Position numbers and translations under genes: made by a program. Positions 34,243 to 44,500 of a stretch of DNA of 64,000 nucleotides are shown one piece after another. The notes under the pieces were generated by a model. It saw only the letters and a list, made by a program, of their open reading frames with translations. It was not told the DNA's origin and did not search any database. The stretch comes from Edaphochlamys debaryana. Its lineage: Eukaryota; Chlorophyta; Chlorophyceae; Chlamydomonadales. Location of the stretch: positions 496,001 through 560,000 of the forward strand of contig JAEHOE010000052.1 of NCBI GenBank assembly GCA_016858145.1, written 5' to 3'. The stretch's first letter is position 1, and every line of letters starts with the position of its first letter.

Positions 34243-35847
34243 TTAGATGAGGTCGCCCGAAGCCACCTCCGCCCAGCTGGCAGCGAGGGAGCGGCGCGCC
34301 GGGATGGCGTGGCCTCCACCAGCGTCGTCCAGGTCCGTCTCCGAGGGCAGCGGCACCCTCGTCTTTTTCCCAGGGGGGCTCGAGCCGGTGCTGCCGCCGC
34401 CCCTGCCGTTCTTGCCGCTGAGGCGGCCTGTGGCCCCGCCCCGTGCAGGGCCGCGGCCCCTGCCCGCTCCGCCCCGCTGGGGTAGCGCTAGGGCCGCCAG
34501 CGCCGTGATCTGCTCGTCGTCGCCCTCCGGGTCCACGGCGGCGGCGGCACGCAGCAGGCCCGGCGGCAGCTGGCCGTCGTCTCCCGCCCCAGCCGCGGCG
34601 TTGGGCGCGCAGCCCAAGTCCGCCTGCCCGTCGGCTCCCGCTGGCTCCTCGTGGGCGGCTGGGTCCGCCTCGTCCGCCCCCAGTCCCTCGCCCCCTTCCG
34701 CCGCCCTCTCGCCGCCCTCGCTGTCGGTGCCCTCGGGGTGCGACTCCACGGCAGCGGTGGAGTCCGCCTCCTGCTCCTCAGCCGCCACCCCCACAGTCTC
34801 GGTGCTGGCCGCTGGTGCGCCGCCGCCCCCGGTCTCCCCCGAGCCCTCCGCCTCCTCCTCCTGTACGGCCGCTCCTGCTGCTGCTGCTGCAGCGGCGGCG
34901 GCCGCTGCGGCTGCCGCCTCAGCCTCAGCCGCGTCCACGTCATCCGCCCAGGGGCCGATGTACGGGTCCTCGGCGTCCTCCGACTCCGGCGGCTGGTGCC
35001 GCTGCTTGCTGTTGCTGTACGCCTCGTGCTTGAGGGCGCCATTGCGGAAGGCGCGGTCGTAGTTGCCCCGGTGCAGCGGGCGGCACCGCAGCGTGAAGGT
35101 GGGGTCGTTGGTCTTCGACCCGTCCAGGTACTTGGTCCAGTCCTCCCGCTCTTTCCGGCCCGAGGCCGGAGGGGGCTCGTTCAGGTTTCCCGGGAGCTTC
35201 GTGCCCGCCGGGAAGTACAGGATGCAGCGGTCTCCCGACTCCAGGGCCGAGCAGCCGTCCACGTGCGTTGCCACGCGCGCAGGGAGGGAGCCCAGGGTGA
35301 AGCGGGTCACCTCTCGCACGTTCAGTTCACCGAACTCGGTCGGCCAGCCGTAGGAGTCGATGGCGATGAGGTCCTCGGTCCACTCCACCGTCCAGTCCAC
35401 CTCGGGGATGTAGGAGGGGGCGGTGGGGGGGCCAGAGAGGATGGCGGGGGTTTGGAACACGCTGTCGCCGGCGTAGTCGGCCACCGCGGCCAGCATGCTC
35501 TTGAGCTTCGCCTGCCCAGCATCGCTCAGGGCCAGCGTGATGGTGGCCAGGCAGGCGGCTGGGGCGTCGGGGTCCGCTGTGCTAAGGTCCGTGAATCGGA
35601 TGCCGCCGAATTGCTGAACGGCCTTCGGGCCAGCGTTCTTGAGCTCATCCGTGATGTCGCTAATTGCCAGTTTCACTAGGTCCAGGGTATCTTTCTTTCC
35701 GAGTTCTGCTGCGGAGAAGCCATTGATGTGGCCGGTCAGGTTCGCGCGAGTGCGTCGCTCGCGGTTCAAGGGGGTGGTCAGCGAGTACTCTACTTTGAGC
35801 GGAGCTGGGCCTCTGGCCCACGCGGACCGGGCCGCGGCCGCCGACAT
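34243..35847 (-). CDS. LINE ORF1 protein
   Basis: The 534-codon ORF runs from the ATG at 35847 (MSAAAARSAWARG) to TAA at 34245-34243. The first 330 residues look globular (LTGHINGFSAAELGKKDTLD, WTVEWTEDLIAIDSYGWPTE, FTLRCRPLHRGNYDRAFRNG) and are followed by Ala- and Glu-rich low-complexity sequence and a Gly/Arg-rich basic C-terminus likely to bind RNA. I cannot assign a named domain and see no CCHC knuckle. The stop is directly abutted by the ORF2 ATG (TAAATG). Confidence 0.9.
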   Translation of the reverse strand: MSAAAARSAWARGPAPLKVEYSLTTPLNRERRTRANLTGHINGFSAAELGKKDTLDLVKLAISDITDELKNAGPKAVQQFGGIRFTDLSTADPDAPAACLATITLALSDAGQAKLKSMLAAVADYAGDSVFQTPAILSGPPTAPSYIPEVDWTVEWTEDLIAIDSYGWPTEFGELNVREVTRFTLGSLPARVATHVDGCSALESGDRCILYFPAGTKLPGNLNEPPPASGRKEREDWTKYLDGSKTNDPTFTLRCRPLHRGNYDRAFRNGALKHEAYSNSKQRHQPPESEDAEDPYIGPWADDVDAAEAEAAAAAAAAAAAAAAGAAVQEEEAEGSGETGGGGAPAASTETVGVAAEEQEADSTAAVESHPEGTDSEGGERAAEGGEGLGADEADPAAHEEPAGADGQADLGCAPNAAAGAGDDGQLPPGLLRAAAAVDPEGDDEQITALAALALPQRGGAGRGRGPARGGATGRLSGKNGRGGGSTGSSPPGKKTRVPLPSETDLDDAGGGHAIPARRSLAASWAEVASGDLI

Positions 35848-35929
35848 GTCGGTCGGTTGCGCTCTACCTAGCTAGGAGGCGGGGCACGCCCATCGTGTCT
35901 ATGTCTGTGTCTGTGTCTGTGTCTGTCTA

Positions 35930-35937
35930 CATCACAG
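35930..35937 (+). repeat. Target-site duplication of full-length LINE (right)
   Basis: catcacag, identical to 29473-29480. Confidence 0.85.
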
Positions 35938-36936
35938 GGCGGACGCAGTACCGCCCCGGCATTTCCACGGACGTGCACGTGCAGGTGGGCGTCAGGGTCA
36001 CTGCTGTATTGGACAATTTCACCCCAGTTTGGTTGTGTGGTGTGTGGGGAGCAAATGGGTCGGGGGAGGCTGCACATGCGCACATAGTCAGGGTTCAAGC
36101 GGGTCCAAGACCAGTAAACGCGCCCTCTCCCCTCCTTGCCCTGACCCCGCGGTGTGCATGCTCCTCGCGTTGCCAATCAACCGCCTGCGCAGGACCTGGA
36201 AGGCCCGCGCGCTGCCCTGTCAGGGGACGCGGAGGTACCGGTACGCGTACGCCTGCCCCATAGGGGCTTCGGCGGCTGCCCGGCGGCTTCAGCCGCTGTC
36301 GCCGTGGCGGCCGCGGAGGCGCTGACTGCTGCGGCGGTTCTGGTTGATGACGAGGCGGACGCCCGGTCCCTGGGCCTCTCCCAGGAGCTGCAGCCAGAGC
36401 TGTTGGACTTGGGGCCTCCGTCCGGCCCCGGGGCGTCGCGGAAAGCAACGAATGGGGAGGCGTGCAGCAGTGTTTCCGTGCCCCAACAGCTGAGTGAGTC
36501 GAAGGTTTTTGGGCTCCTTGTTGTAACGGCCCGCCACGTCGCGCTCGTGCTTTTGCTCCTTCCTCGCTCCTCCTAACGCGTTCCGTGCCAGTCCTCTGCA
36601 CACGCACCTGCACACGTGACGTACAAGCTGTCGAGTGTAGATTCCTTGAAGGGACTGAACCTGCCTTACATCGTCCTCGCTGACGTGCACCCTGCCCCCA
36701 CCCGTCCCCCCACCCCCCACCAACCCACTCCAGCCGCAACGGCCCGAGGAGGCCTCCACAGCCAATCCTCAAGGTACAGCAACACGCGGATGACCTCGTG
36801 GGTGGAACCCATACCCGAAGAGGAGGAGGGAGGCGAGGAGGAAGAGGAGGCGGCAAAGCTGGTAGAGGAGGATGGGGGGGCATTGCTGATGGGGATTGCA
36901 GCAACAGCTGAAGGAGAACGGGCCGCTCACAAGTAG

Positions 36937-38552
36937 GAGTGGTCACAGAGCAGAGCGCTCTTGGTTGGGGTACTGTTAGGACCTTGCTGGTTGAGCGACG
37001 GCCTGAGAGTGCGAACCATGATGAGCAAGAAGAGGGAAGCTCAAGAAAGCGGAAAAGCTTCAGTGTGTCCGCAATCAAGACTTGAGTGCACATGTGTACA
37101 AAGCGCCCTCGAGAGGCGCACGCCTTACGGTCTTAGGAGGCATTGTGCTAGCGGGTGAAGTCACTGCGTTACAGTTACTGCTGTTAAGGAGCCTATCTCC
37201 CTTGCCGGAGTACTGCATAGCATGCATGCTGAACTGCTTATCACAGATATACAGATAATCTGATACTATGACGCGTGTACCCGGCCCCTACCTCCTGTCG
37301 ATAAAAGCATCACAATGGGACGGAGGTTGCAGGCCCCCAAACAAGGCAGACCTGTGGCGTTGGATTGCTGTCGGGTCGTGACATGTGCGGCTCAATACGG
37401 ATAGGTATATTGACCTTGATGCCACATGTAGCTTTTGCGTTTACCAGGCGTGATGTACAGACTTCTGGTAAGGTCGTATATATGCAGATGTGGATGCTGC
37501 CGTTGATAATTCACGTCAGGCCCTGCGGGCGGCGAAGGCCGGGTGCGAGCCCGCGCGCCGTGGTGCGGGCTGGTGGTGGAGGGGGTTGAGGGCTGCACGG
37601 AGCCAGACTCGAACATCGGGCCCCCTGGGGGAAAGGAGACACGGGAGACGAGTTACGCGCAGTGTTGCTATCAAAGTGACAGAGTGACGCCAAAGTGAAG
37701 CCGGTGGCACATTTCTGGGCTAAAATCCAAGAAAGTGCAGAGACGGCTTCACTTGCTACTGTTGTGAATGGCCCGAAGTGCTGTCCGCGCCTTCACTTCT
37801 TCGCCCCGTCGTGGGCGTGCTGTGCACACGGCTGTATGGCAGGAGTGTCAGTTAGGGGGAGGCGGGGGTTTCTGGAACCCGGAAAGGCCCGGCAGGGCTG
37901 CCAGGAAGGGAGGGGAAGCCGGTTAGGAACCCTGGGCGCCTGGGCGCGCCGGCACTTTCAGGGCTGCCGGAGGCTGCAAAGTGCTGCCCGCTTTCGCACT
38001 TTTGCCACTGGCCAGGGCCTAAAAGTGCCGGCCCTCCGCACTTCTGCCAACGGAAGATAGCATCGCTGGTTACGCGATAAGGAAGGCCGGCAAAGTGCAA
38101 CGACTGCCTAGTAGGCCTCCCTCTCTGCTGTGCTTAGTCTTGCCCACGCCGCTTTCCCGGCCTTGACTAAGTGTAGAGTTCCCAAGAGTACCGCTGCGCA
38201 GCAGCTCCAGGCAGCCTCCCTGCCGAAACCCTGCGTTGTGCGTGGTCATCACGCGCAGGGCCACGCGTGGTCGTTGGTTGCGTGCCGGACCGTATGGGCC
38301 CGGATACGCCAGTCGGGCTCCAGCCCCAAAGTCCGAGCTTCGAGTCCGCTGTGATAGGTCGCCGCGGTTCGTCTCCTGTCGTGTGAGGCCAAAAAGCGAG
38401 CCGCGGCGGCCTCCGCGCAGCCTACTGCGGCGGATTGCGACATCCGTCGCAGTTTCACTTGCTGCCATCGGCCTCGGCCCTGGTCCACTATACTCATAAA
38501 TTTGTTCTCAACATCCTGAAGAGTATTTCATCGCCGCGATGCCTGCACAGAT
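36937..38552. other. Intergenic between receptor-kinase paralogues A and B
   Basis: No gene is recognised. A 10-bp perfect inverted repeat, AGTGAAGCCG (37694-37703) with CGGCTTCACT (37744-37753), lies in it, and GTGC-containing motifs such as aaagtgc recur at 37735-38050. The right end is expected to hold the promoter of paralogue B. Confidence 0.4.
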
Positions 38553-41500
38553 ATGAAACCGGCCAGGAGCGACCCGCAAACATGTCGTTTCGCTGGCCTT
38601 CTACCTTTACTTATGAGTATACTGGTATGCTCTTCAGCAGTAGCACAGGCTCGCAAGACTATCGCTGTGCGCGACGGGGCTGGTTTCGTCGATGCCTTGC
38701 GGGGCAACGCCTCCGAGCTCCTTATCACCTGGCCATATCTTCTCGTGGATGAGGATGCCTGGGTCGCTGGGGACTACGCCAGTGGGTGCGTTTGGGCGGG
38801 AAGGTCAGGATTGTCATAAGATTGCCGCGTCGCGCGGGGCCCGGACGACGTGCGTGCTCCTCTGGGCTTGTTGTTGCTTATGATAATTCAATTCAGATGC
38901 GCGCCTGGGCGTCGGAAATAACTGCCGTGCCTGTTGTGCCAAGGCCTGTTACTGCACGCCCCATCCCCCCCACCCCCACTCCTCGGCCGGCCCCCGGCAC
39001 CGGCTGCATTCCCTGAACATTCCCTGGACCGTCGACCTCTTGCTCTTGCGCTCAACTGTCCGGCCTCTTGCAGACCTGTGAAGCTCAGCCGAAATGTTAC
39101 CATCCGAGGAAGCCCAGAGCTAGCGAGCCCACCGGTGGTGTCGCTGCGCTGTCGGCAGAAGGTACGGCCTTGGGTACGGCTGCCCTGCAGAGCCCTACTT
39201 ATCTTCTCGAAGCTCCCATCGCCGCCAGCTAGCGTTCCTACTTCTTCTGCTTGGCCTCTTCGGCCTGCCGTACTCCATGATCTCCCCGTCCCTGCGTGAA
39301 TACACATCCTTCCAAACTACACGCCGGACTAGCCACTCGACGCCACTCGGCCCTTCCGTGATACCCCCACGTGCCCCAACACAGATCATGCTGGGACCCT
39401 GGGCCACTCTGGCCTTCGAGCGCCTGGTCTTGGTGGACATGCAGGCTGGCGACCAGCAGGTACAACAACAACAGCAGGTACGCGAGAGCCGCGGGTGGGA
39501 TGCGTGTGCCTGGGTTAGTGCATGCTCCACGGCTGGCTTGCTGCTGGGGCCGGCGTCGACAATCAGCGTCAGCACTCAGACTTTTTGAAGATAGTGACAC
39601 GAGGTGCTATGAGCTGATACTGGTTGCGTTTAACCGATCCGTCTCTCGCCTGCCGCCAGAGCTTGTTCGGAGCCGAGATCATGGCCCCCGTCAGCCCTGC
39701 TGCCACGCCGGGCGCCCACGTGACGCTGCGGGAGGTTGCCCTCGTCTTGGGTGAGCGAGAGCAGGGTGTGGCGCATTATTATCCATCGCGGCAGGGGAGT
39801 GCTTGAGGGGAGGGGCCCGAAGCACGTTCACGGGCTGGACTGGACTCATGTCGCCGCGCCCCGCCCCATGACACCCTGCCACTACTGCAGGTGTCTGCCC
39901 CCCCGCCAGCCTCCTGCTGCCCTACCTCGCCATGGTGGCTGCGCCTGCGGACGGAACGCAGGCCGGCATGTTTGACCTGCGCACAGCCCAGCCCGGATGC
40001 GTCAACGCCACGCGCTGGCCCGACGGCTCCGTAGTGCCACCGTGTCAGCGCTGCTGGGGCTACACGCTGAAGGGTGCGTTGGCGCTTCGGGCCGGAAGCC
40101 TGCTCAGCTCAATACGTATCATCACCACCTCCGCTCTTACCTGTGCTGCCCCGCGCCGTGCCGGTACTCGCAAACTCCTGCAAACCCACAGTACTGGATG
40201 GCGCTGCTGTTACGCCGGTGGCAGGGGACGAGGCGGAAGGGCTCTGGGACGCGGGATACACGTTCCGGCTGAACAACATGACAGCGCTGTGCCAGTACGT
40301 GGCTGGGCGCGATCAGGTGCGTCGCCAGGAGGCGTGCTGCGTTTGGGGTGTGCGCCACTGCGCGCCGCCTGCTTCAGCCGCGCCTCACTCGCTTGAATGT
40401 ATGTTTGGCACGTTCTTCCCTGACCTAGCTGTGTATCCCATCCGCCGCCGCCACTCTTTGCCGCGGTCCTCCTCAGGTGATGCTACCATCAGAGGTCAGC
40501 GGCCGCGGGTGGGAGTGGTTCGAGGAGTTTACGAGGGACGTGGACTCGGCGCGAGCGGCTACATCCGCAGAGGTGCAGCGCCCCACCTCGACTGGGGACA
40601 CCAGCACTCCACCGGCGGGGCCCTGCAACAGCAGCACTAGCAGCTGCGATGGCATGGTGGCGGGGTCCGCGAGCATTCCAGTGGGGATCGTGGCGGGCGT
40701 GGCGGCAGGTGAGCAGGAGGGGCGGGGGTCAAGTACAGGAGAGCGTGTTATTACGGACTTCGATCGATAGCCCGCATGCCCCACAAGCAAGCTGCTTTCC
40801 TAGCCTGCCCCAGTGGCTGGCAGCTAGGGTCAACCGGCAGGTGGCGCGTCAAGTACGGGTGTTGCTTGGCGCAGCTAGGGTTGTGCCAGGGCGATGACAT
40901 GGTGCTGACACGGGCCGCCGGTTGAGCTCTTGTGCGTGTTATGGATGGGCAGTGTCCTGGTTTCACCCTTGTCTACAGGCGGTGCAATCGCTTGCTGCGC
41001 TCTGGCGCTGGTCGCCGGCTTGTGGCTGCGGAGGCGGAAGGCCGCGAGGGCACGTGCAGCTCAGGGGTCGTCGGCGGCCGGCCCCAGCAGCTTTCTGAGC
41101 TCCATGTGAGATAAGGGTCAGCGGACCCATGGGGCAGGGCGGGCCGGATTCCTCCTGCTTGAGGAGCTGCAGGCCTCTGTCTAGATAGCACCCACCGCCG
41201 TCTGAAGATGCATGGACCAGTGCCCCATGGATGGGCTAGTGACTAAGGTCAGACACCTGTCGTACTTGCTGCAACCTTTGCTTGCTCCTGGCTCGCACCC
41301 TGGCCCTGCCCTCGACATTACCAGGAGCAAGCCCAGCTACCTTCTTGCGTTTGCCCAAGGCGCCAAGCGCAAGGCAGAGAAGCGCTCGACCACTGACCTT
41401 CACGTCACGCAATCAAGTTCCTTTCTTCTGGCGACCGGCGGTTCGTCCCCCTTCTTACGGGCCAACACGGGGCCAGCAACAGCCGAGGATGACCCCGCAA

Positions 41501-44500
41501 GCGCTTTGGGCGGAGCTGCCGCTCTGGGACCCAGCGCATTAACCGCCACTGACACGCCCATGGCGGAAAGGCATGGCGGCGGCTGCCGCGGTGAAGAGGG
41601 GGACGAGGAGGGGGGCTTGCAGGAGGTGGTCGTGGAGCAGCCGACGTCGCCGCACACGTGGCAGGCGCCTACCCACGTGGTCATCCTGGTGGGTCCTCAT
41701 GCTGGTATGCATGCGGTTGATGCGATGCGAGACATGAACCGCATTGCACATGCATGGCGTGTCGGTTGCATTCTTCAAGCAAGCCCATGGGGGCCCATGG
41801 TGGCTTACTTATCTTGATCCTACCGTCTGATGCCCGTCGTTCCCTGCTGCCGTCCGCATGTCATGCACGGCCGCAGATGCCCGGGGAGGACTCGGAGCCG
41901 GACAACGCAACCTCGGGAGGCCGCCCTGCTGGGCCTGCGCCCGGAGATCCTTCGAGCGAGTGCAGGCCGGAGCACGGCACAGCACACCTCAGCCGGCAGC
42001 TGACTGTGCAGTTGCAGCCACTCGTGCTCGGCCATGGTAGGCAGGGCCGTGGGCAGCTCGCACTGACACGCCATGCGCGGTGCATGCGTTCACACACCTT
42101 TCGTTACCTCGCTCACGGTCCCTGTGTGGCCCTGGCTGGCCCGCGGATTGCCCTCGTCTCCCACAGCTGTCGTCCGGGTCTGTCTGGCTGATATTATAAC
42201 CCACCCCTCTACCCCTCAACCCCTCAACGTCCTACCCCCTCAATACCCGCCCTCTCAGGAGTCCTTGGGCGTGTGTACGCTGGCGAGGCCGACGGACAGG
42301 CCGTCGCAGTCAAGCTGCTGCCCGAGAGCCTCGGTGACTTGTCGTCAGCAGCGGCCGTCCAACAGGTACTTGGCAAGGGCGTTGCATTGGTCGTTGTCAA
42401 GTACATCCATCCGCTGAGGGGCTTATGCGCTGCTTCACTGCCTGCATTCCCCAGGAGCTGGAGGTGCTGGCCCGCTGCACGCACCCCTGCGTCGTGCGGG
42501 TGCTGGCCGCATGCACCAAGCCGCCCCGGCCCTGCATTGTCATGGAGAGGTGAGGTGGTCAGACGGAGGTGCCGTACAGCCCTTCTGTACAGCACACCCT
42601 GACGAGGTGCATCCCCGGGTGTGCACACGCACAGGATGGAGACGTCCCTGGATGGCCTCCTGTACGGCAGGCCAGACACGCTGCTGCCCCTGCCGGTGGT
42701 CGTCCACATTGCCCTGGAGGTGGCGCGAGGGCTCGAGTACCTGCACCCCACAGGTGGGAAGGGACGACTCAAGGCTGGGGCGGATCCGTGGGGCTGTGTT
42801 CGCAACGATTGTCCACCCGGTAACCCGCCTCCTTTCTCATCCAGTGCTGCACGGGGACCTCAAGCCCGGCAATGTGCTCATCAGCAACCCCGACAGTGCG
42901 ACGCCCGACGTCAAGATCACGGTAGGATAAGCTTCACTCAAGCAATAAAAGGAGCGGTTGAAGAGGGGAAGCGAAAGCATGCTGTCAGCGGAGAGGGCAG
43001 GGAAAGCTGGGGCGGCCCTGCGGTAAGGGTTGGCCCCGCAATGTGCATGCAGGATGCTGGGCTCTCGCAAGCGCGGCGGGAGGCGACGCTGCAAACCGGT
43101 CACCCAGATCCAGGGACCGCAGCCTATCTCGCACCGGTGAGCCGGGAGCGGGTGGGCAAGCAACGCAGCCTGTACCTGGTGCTCCAAGGCATGCCTGACC
43201 TCATGAACTTACTTGCTGTACGTCCAGGAATCGTTTAAGCCCGTTGACGAGGTTGTCACGTGCAAAACGGTGAGGCACAGCTGCAGCAAGGGGGACAGAC
43301 TAGCAATGCTGCTCCTTTGCAAGAATTTTTTGCGTGTCTGAACAAGGCCCTCTGCTGAACCATTTGTGCTGACAGGACATCTATTCGTGGGGCGTGCTAG
43401 TGTGGGAGGCGCTGGCGGGAGTGCAGCCCTGGCTGGGACTGGTACGTGGGTCCCACGATGTCTGCAATGCTCTGCTCCCGTACGTATGCGTGTGGGGTTG
43501 CCAGTCGAGTAACCCACATGCCTCTTTCTTCCGCCTAAGCCCGCCTTCACCTCCCGTCGTCTGATTGGAACCCGCAGACCTCAGCAAACATAGCCCTGTA
43601 CGTTCATGAGTACGACGCCCGCCTGCCCATGCCCCCCCACGGCACACGTGGCGAAGACTCCAGCCGCTGGCCCGGCATGATGGTCCGTCTGCTCACCGAG
43701 TGCTGGGACAAAGTAAGCAAACATGTATGGTGGCGAAGCATGGCAGCGGACAAGGAAGCCCGAGTCAGTGCCAATAGCTCGAGCTGGTTGTACGTCTGAC
43801 GGCGTGCCTTGCCGTCATCTACCTAGCCGGGGTGGCCTCCCCAAACCACTTATGGTTGCTTGGCCGCGGGCGGAACGCCTTTTGCAGGACCCCCTTCGCC
43901 GCCCCGCTGCTGCTGAGCTGGTCAGACGCCTGCTCGTCATTCAGCAGGTGGGGGCGGGGGAGGAAGGCAGGGAAACGAGGGCAGGGATGCATAGGTAGAG
44001 GGACTTGAGCAATTGGAGGGGAGCCGGACATGGTTGGCACCTGTCAACTCCCTCGAAGCTGGAAACCTGAGCCCTGGGATAGCTAGGCCACAGAACATGC
44101 GTTCAGGCACGGTGCCAAGCTTCGGGGGCATCGGGGGTTGGGTGACGGACGCGCGGCGAAACACGCTTCCACGCCGAAGGTCGGCCCGACCATGTGTCGC
44201 AACAACTTTCACCTTGACAAACATCACTTGTTTGTGGTGAAATAGGAACGTTGCACTCAATCCGGGCGCGAGGTTTGACTCTACTCGGCACCGCAACATC
44301 CTCACCACAGGTGCGCGCAAACGTGCGGGAACTACCTCGCGCTTAGCGAGTTCGCGCCAGGGCCCTATCCTTCTCCACGCTCAACGACAAAGTACAAGGA
44401 TACGCAAACCGTAGCTTATGGAATCGCGATTTGGGCGTGAGGCGCAAGTTTGTGCGTGGCTCTATGACACCCGCTCGCACCCGCCCGGGTTAAAAGCCCC

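Larger units (their letters stand above)
29481..35929 (-). mobile_element. Full-length LINE (non-LTR retrotransposon)
   Basis: The 6.4-kb element carries two ORFs on the minus strand, a short 5' leader containing an (ACAGAC)n run (35897-35929) and a 3' untranslated region of about 0.5 kb with three hairpin repeats. It has an apurinic-type endonuclease at the start of ORF2, a YADD reverse transcriptase and a C-terminal Cys/His knuckle, an arrangement of the L1-like group. It is flanked by the 8-bp duplication catcacag and ends in ACCGAGGA with no poly(A). A truncated sister copy at 54212-55174 is nearly identical, so the family moved recently. It sits in an exon of receptor-kinase paralogue A, in the opposite orientation. 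Confidence 0.97.
26420..36936 (+). pseudogene. Receptor-like kinase paralogue A, LINE-disrupted, kinase core not found
   Basis: The exon series matches paralogues B and C. The ATG at 26420 gives a signal peptide (LALLLACIMSACRA); later exons read NVSVRGSPTLAAPPVVSLG (26897-26984), GMVLTDLTVGTW (27111-27188), GARAVMQDCAIVVG (27342-27426), HTAQPGCGNGTRWPDG and VVPPRQRCW (to 27803), NTAALCQAVMTDEV, WGWYERYVEDYEA and a membrane segment AAAGVVALGLLVLIRRRRR (near 28770). The next exon is cut by a 6.4-kb LINE: ...AAVVIT before it and GRTQYRPGI...VHVQ after it (35938 on) form one continuous frame matching C's ITEGTPYRSGIEVTFQLQ. Beyond, no HRD, DFG or APE region can be found, yet the acidic tail WVEPIPEEEEG (near 36800) remains. 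The gene is therefore probably kinase-dead and broken. Confidence 0.75.

Noticed and set aside
34651..35679. 342-codon plus-strand frame over LINE ORF1
   Set aside because: It is antisense to ORF1, with Leu/Arg/Val-rich composition expected from the complement.
38310..38370. Possible tRNA because of gcttcgagtcc
   Set aside because: The surrounding bases do not form a T-arm, acceptor stem or cloverleaf.
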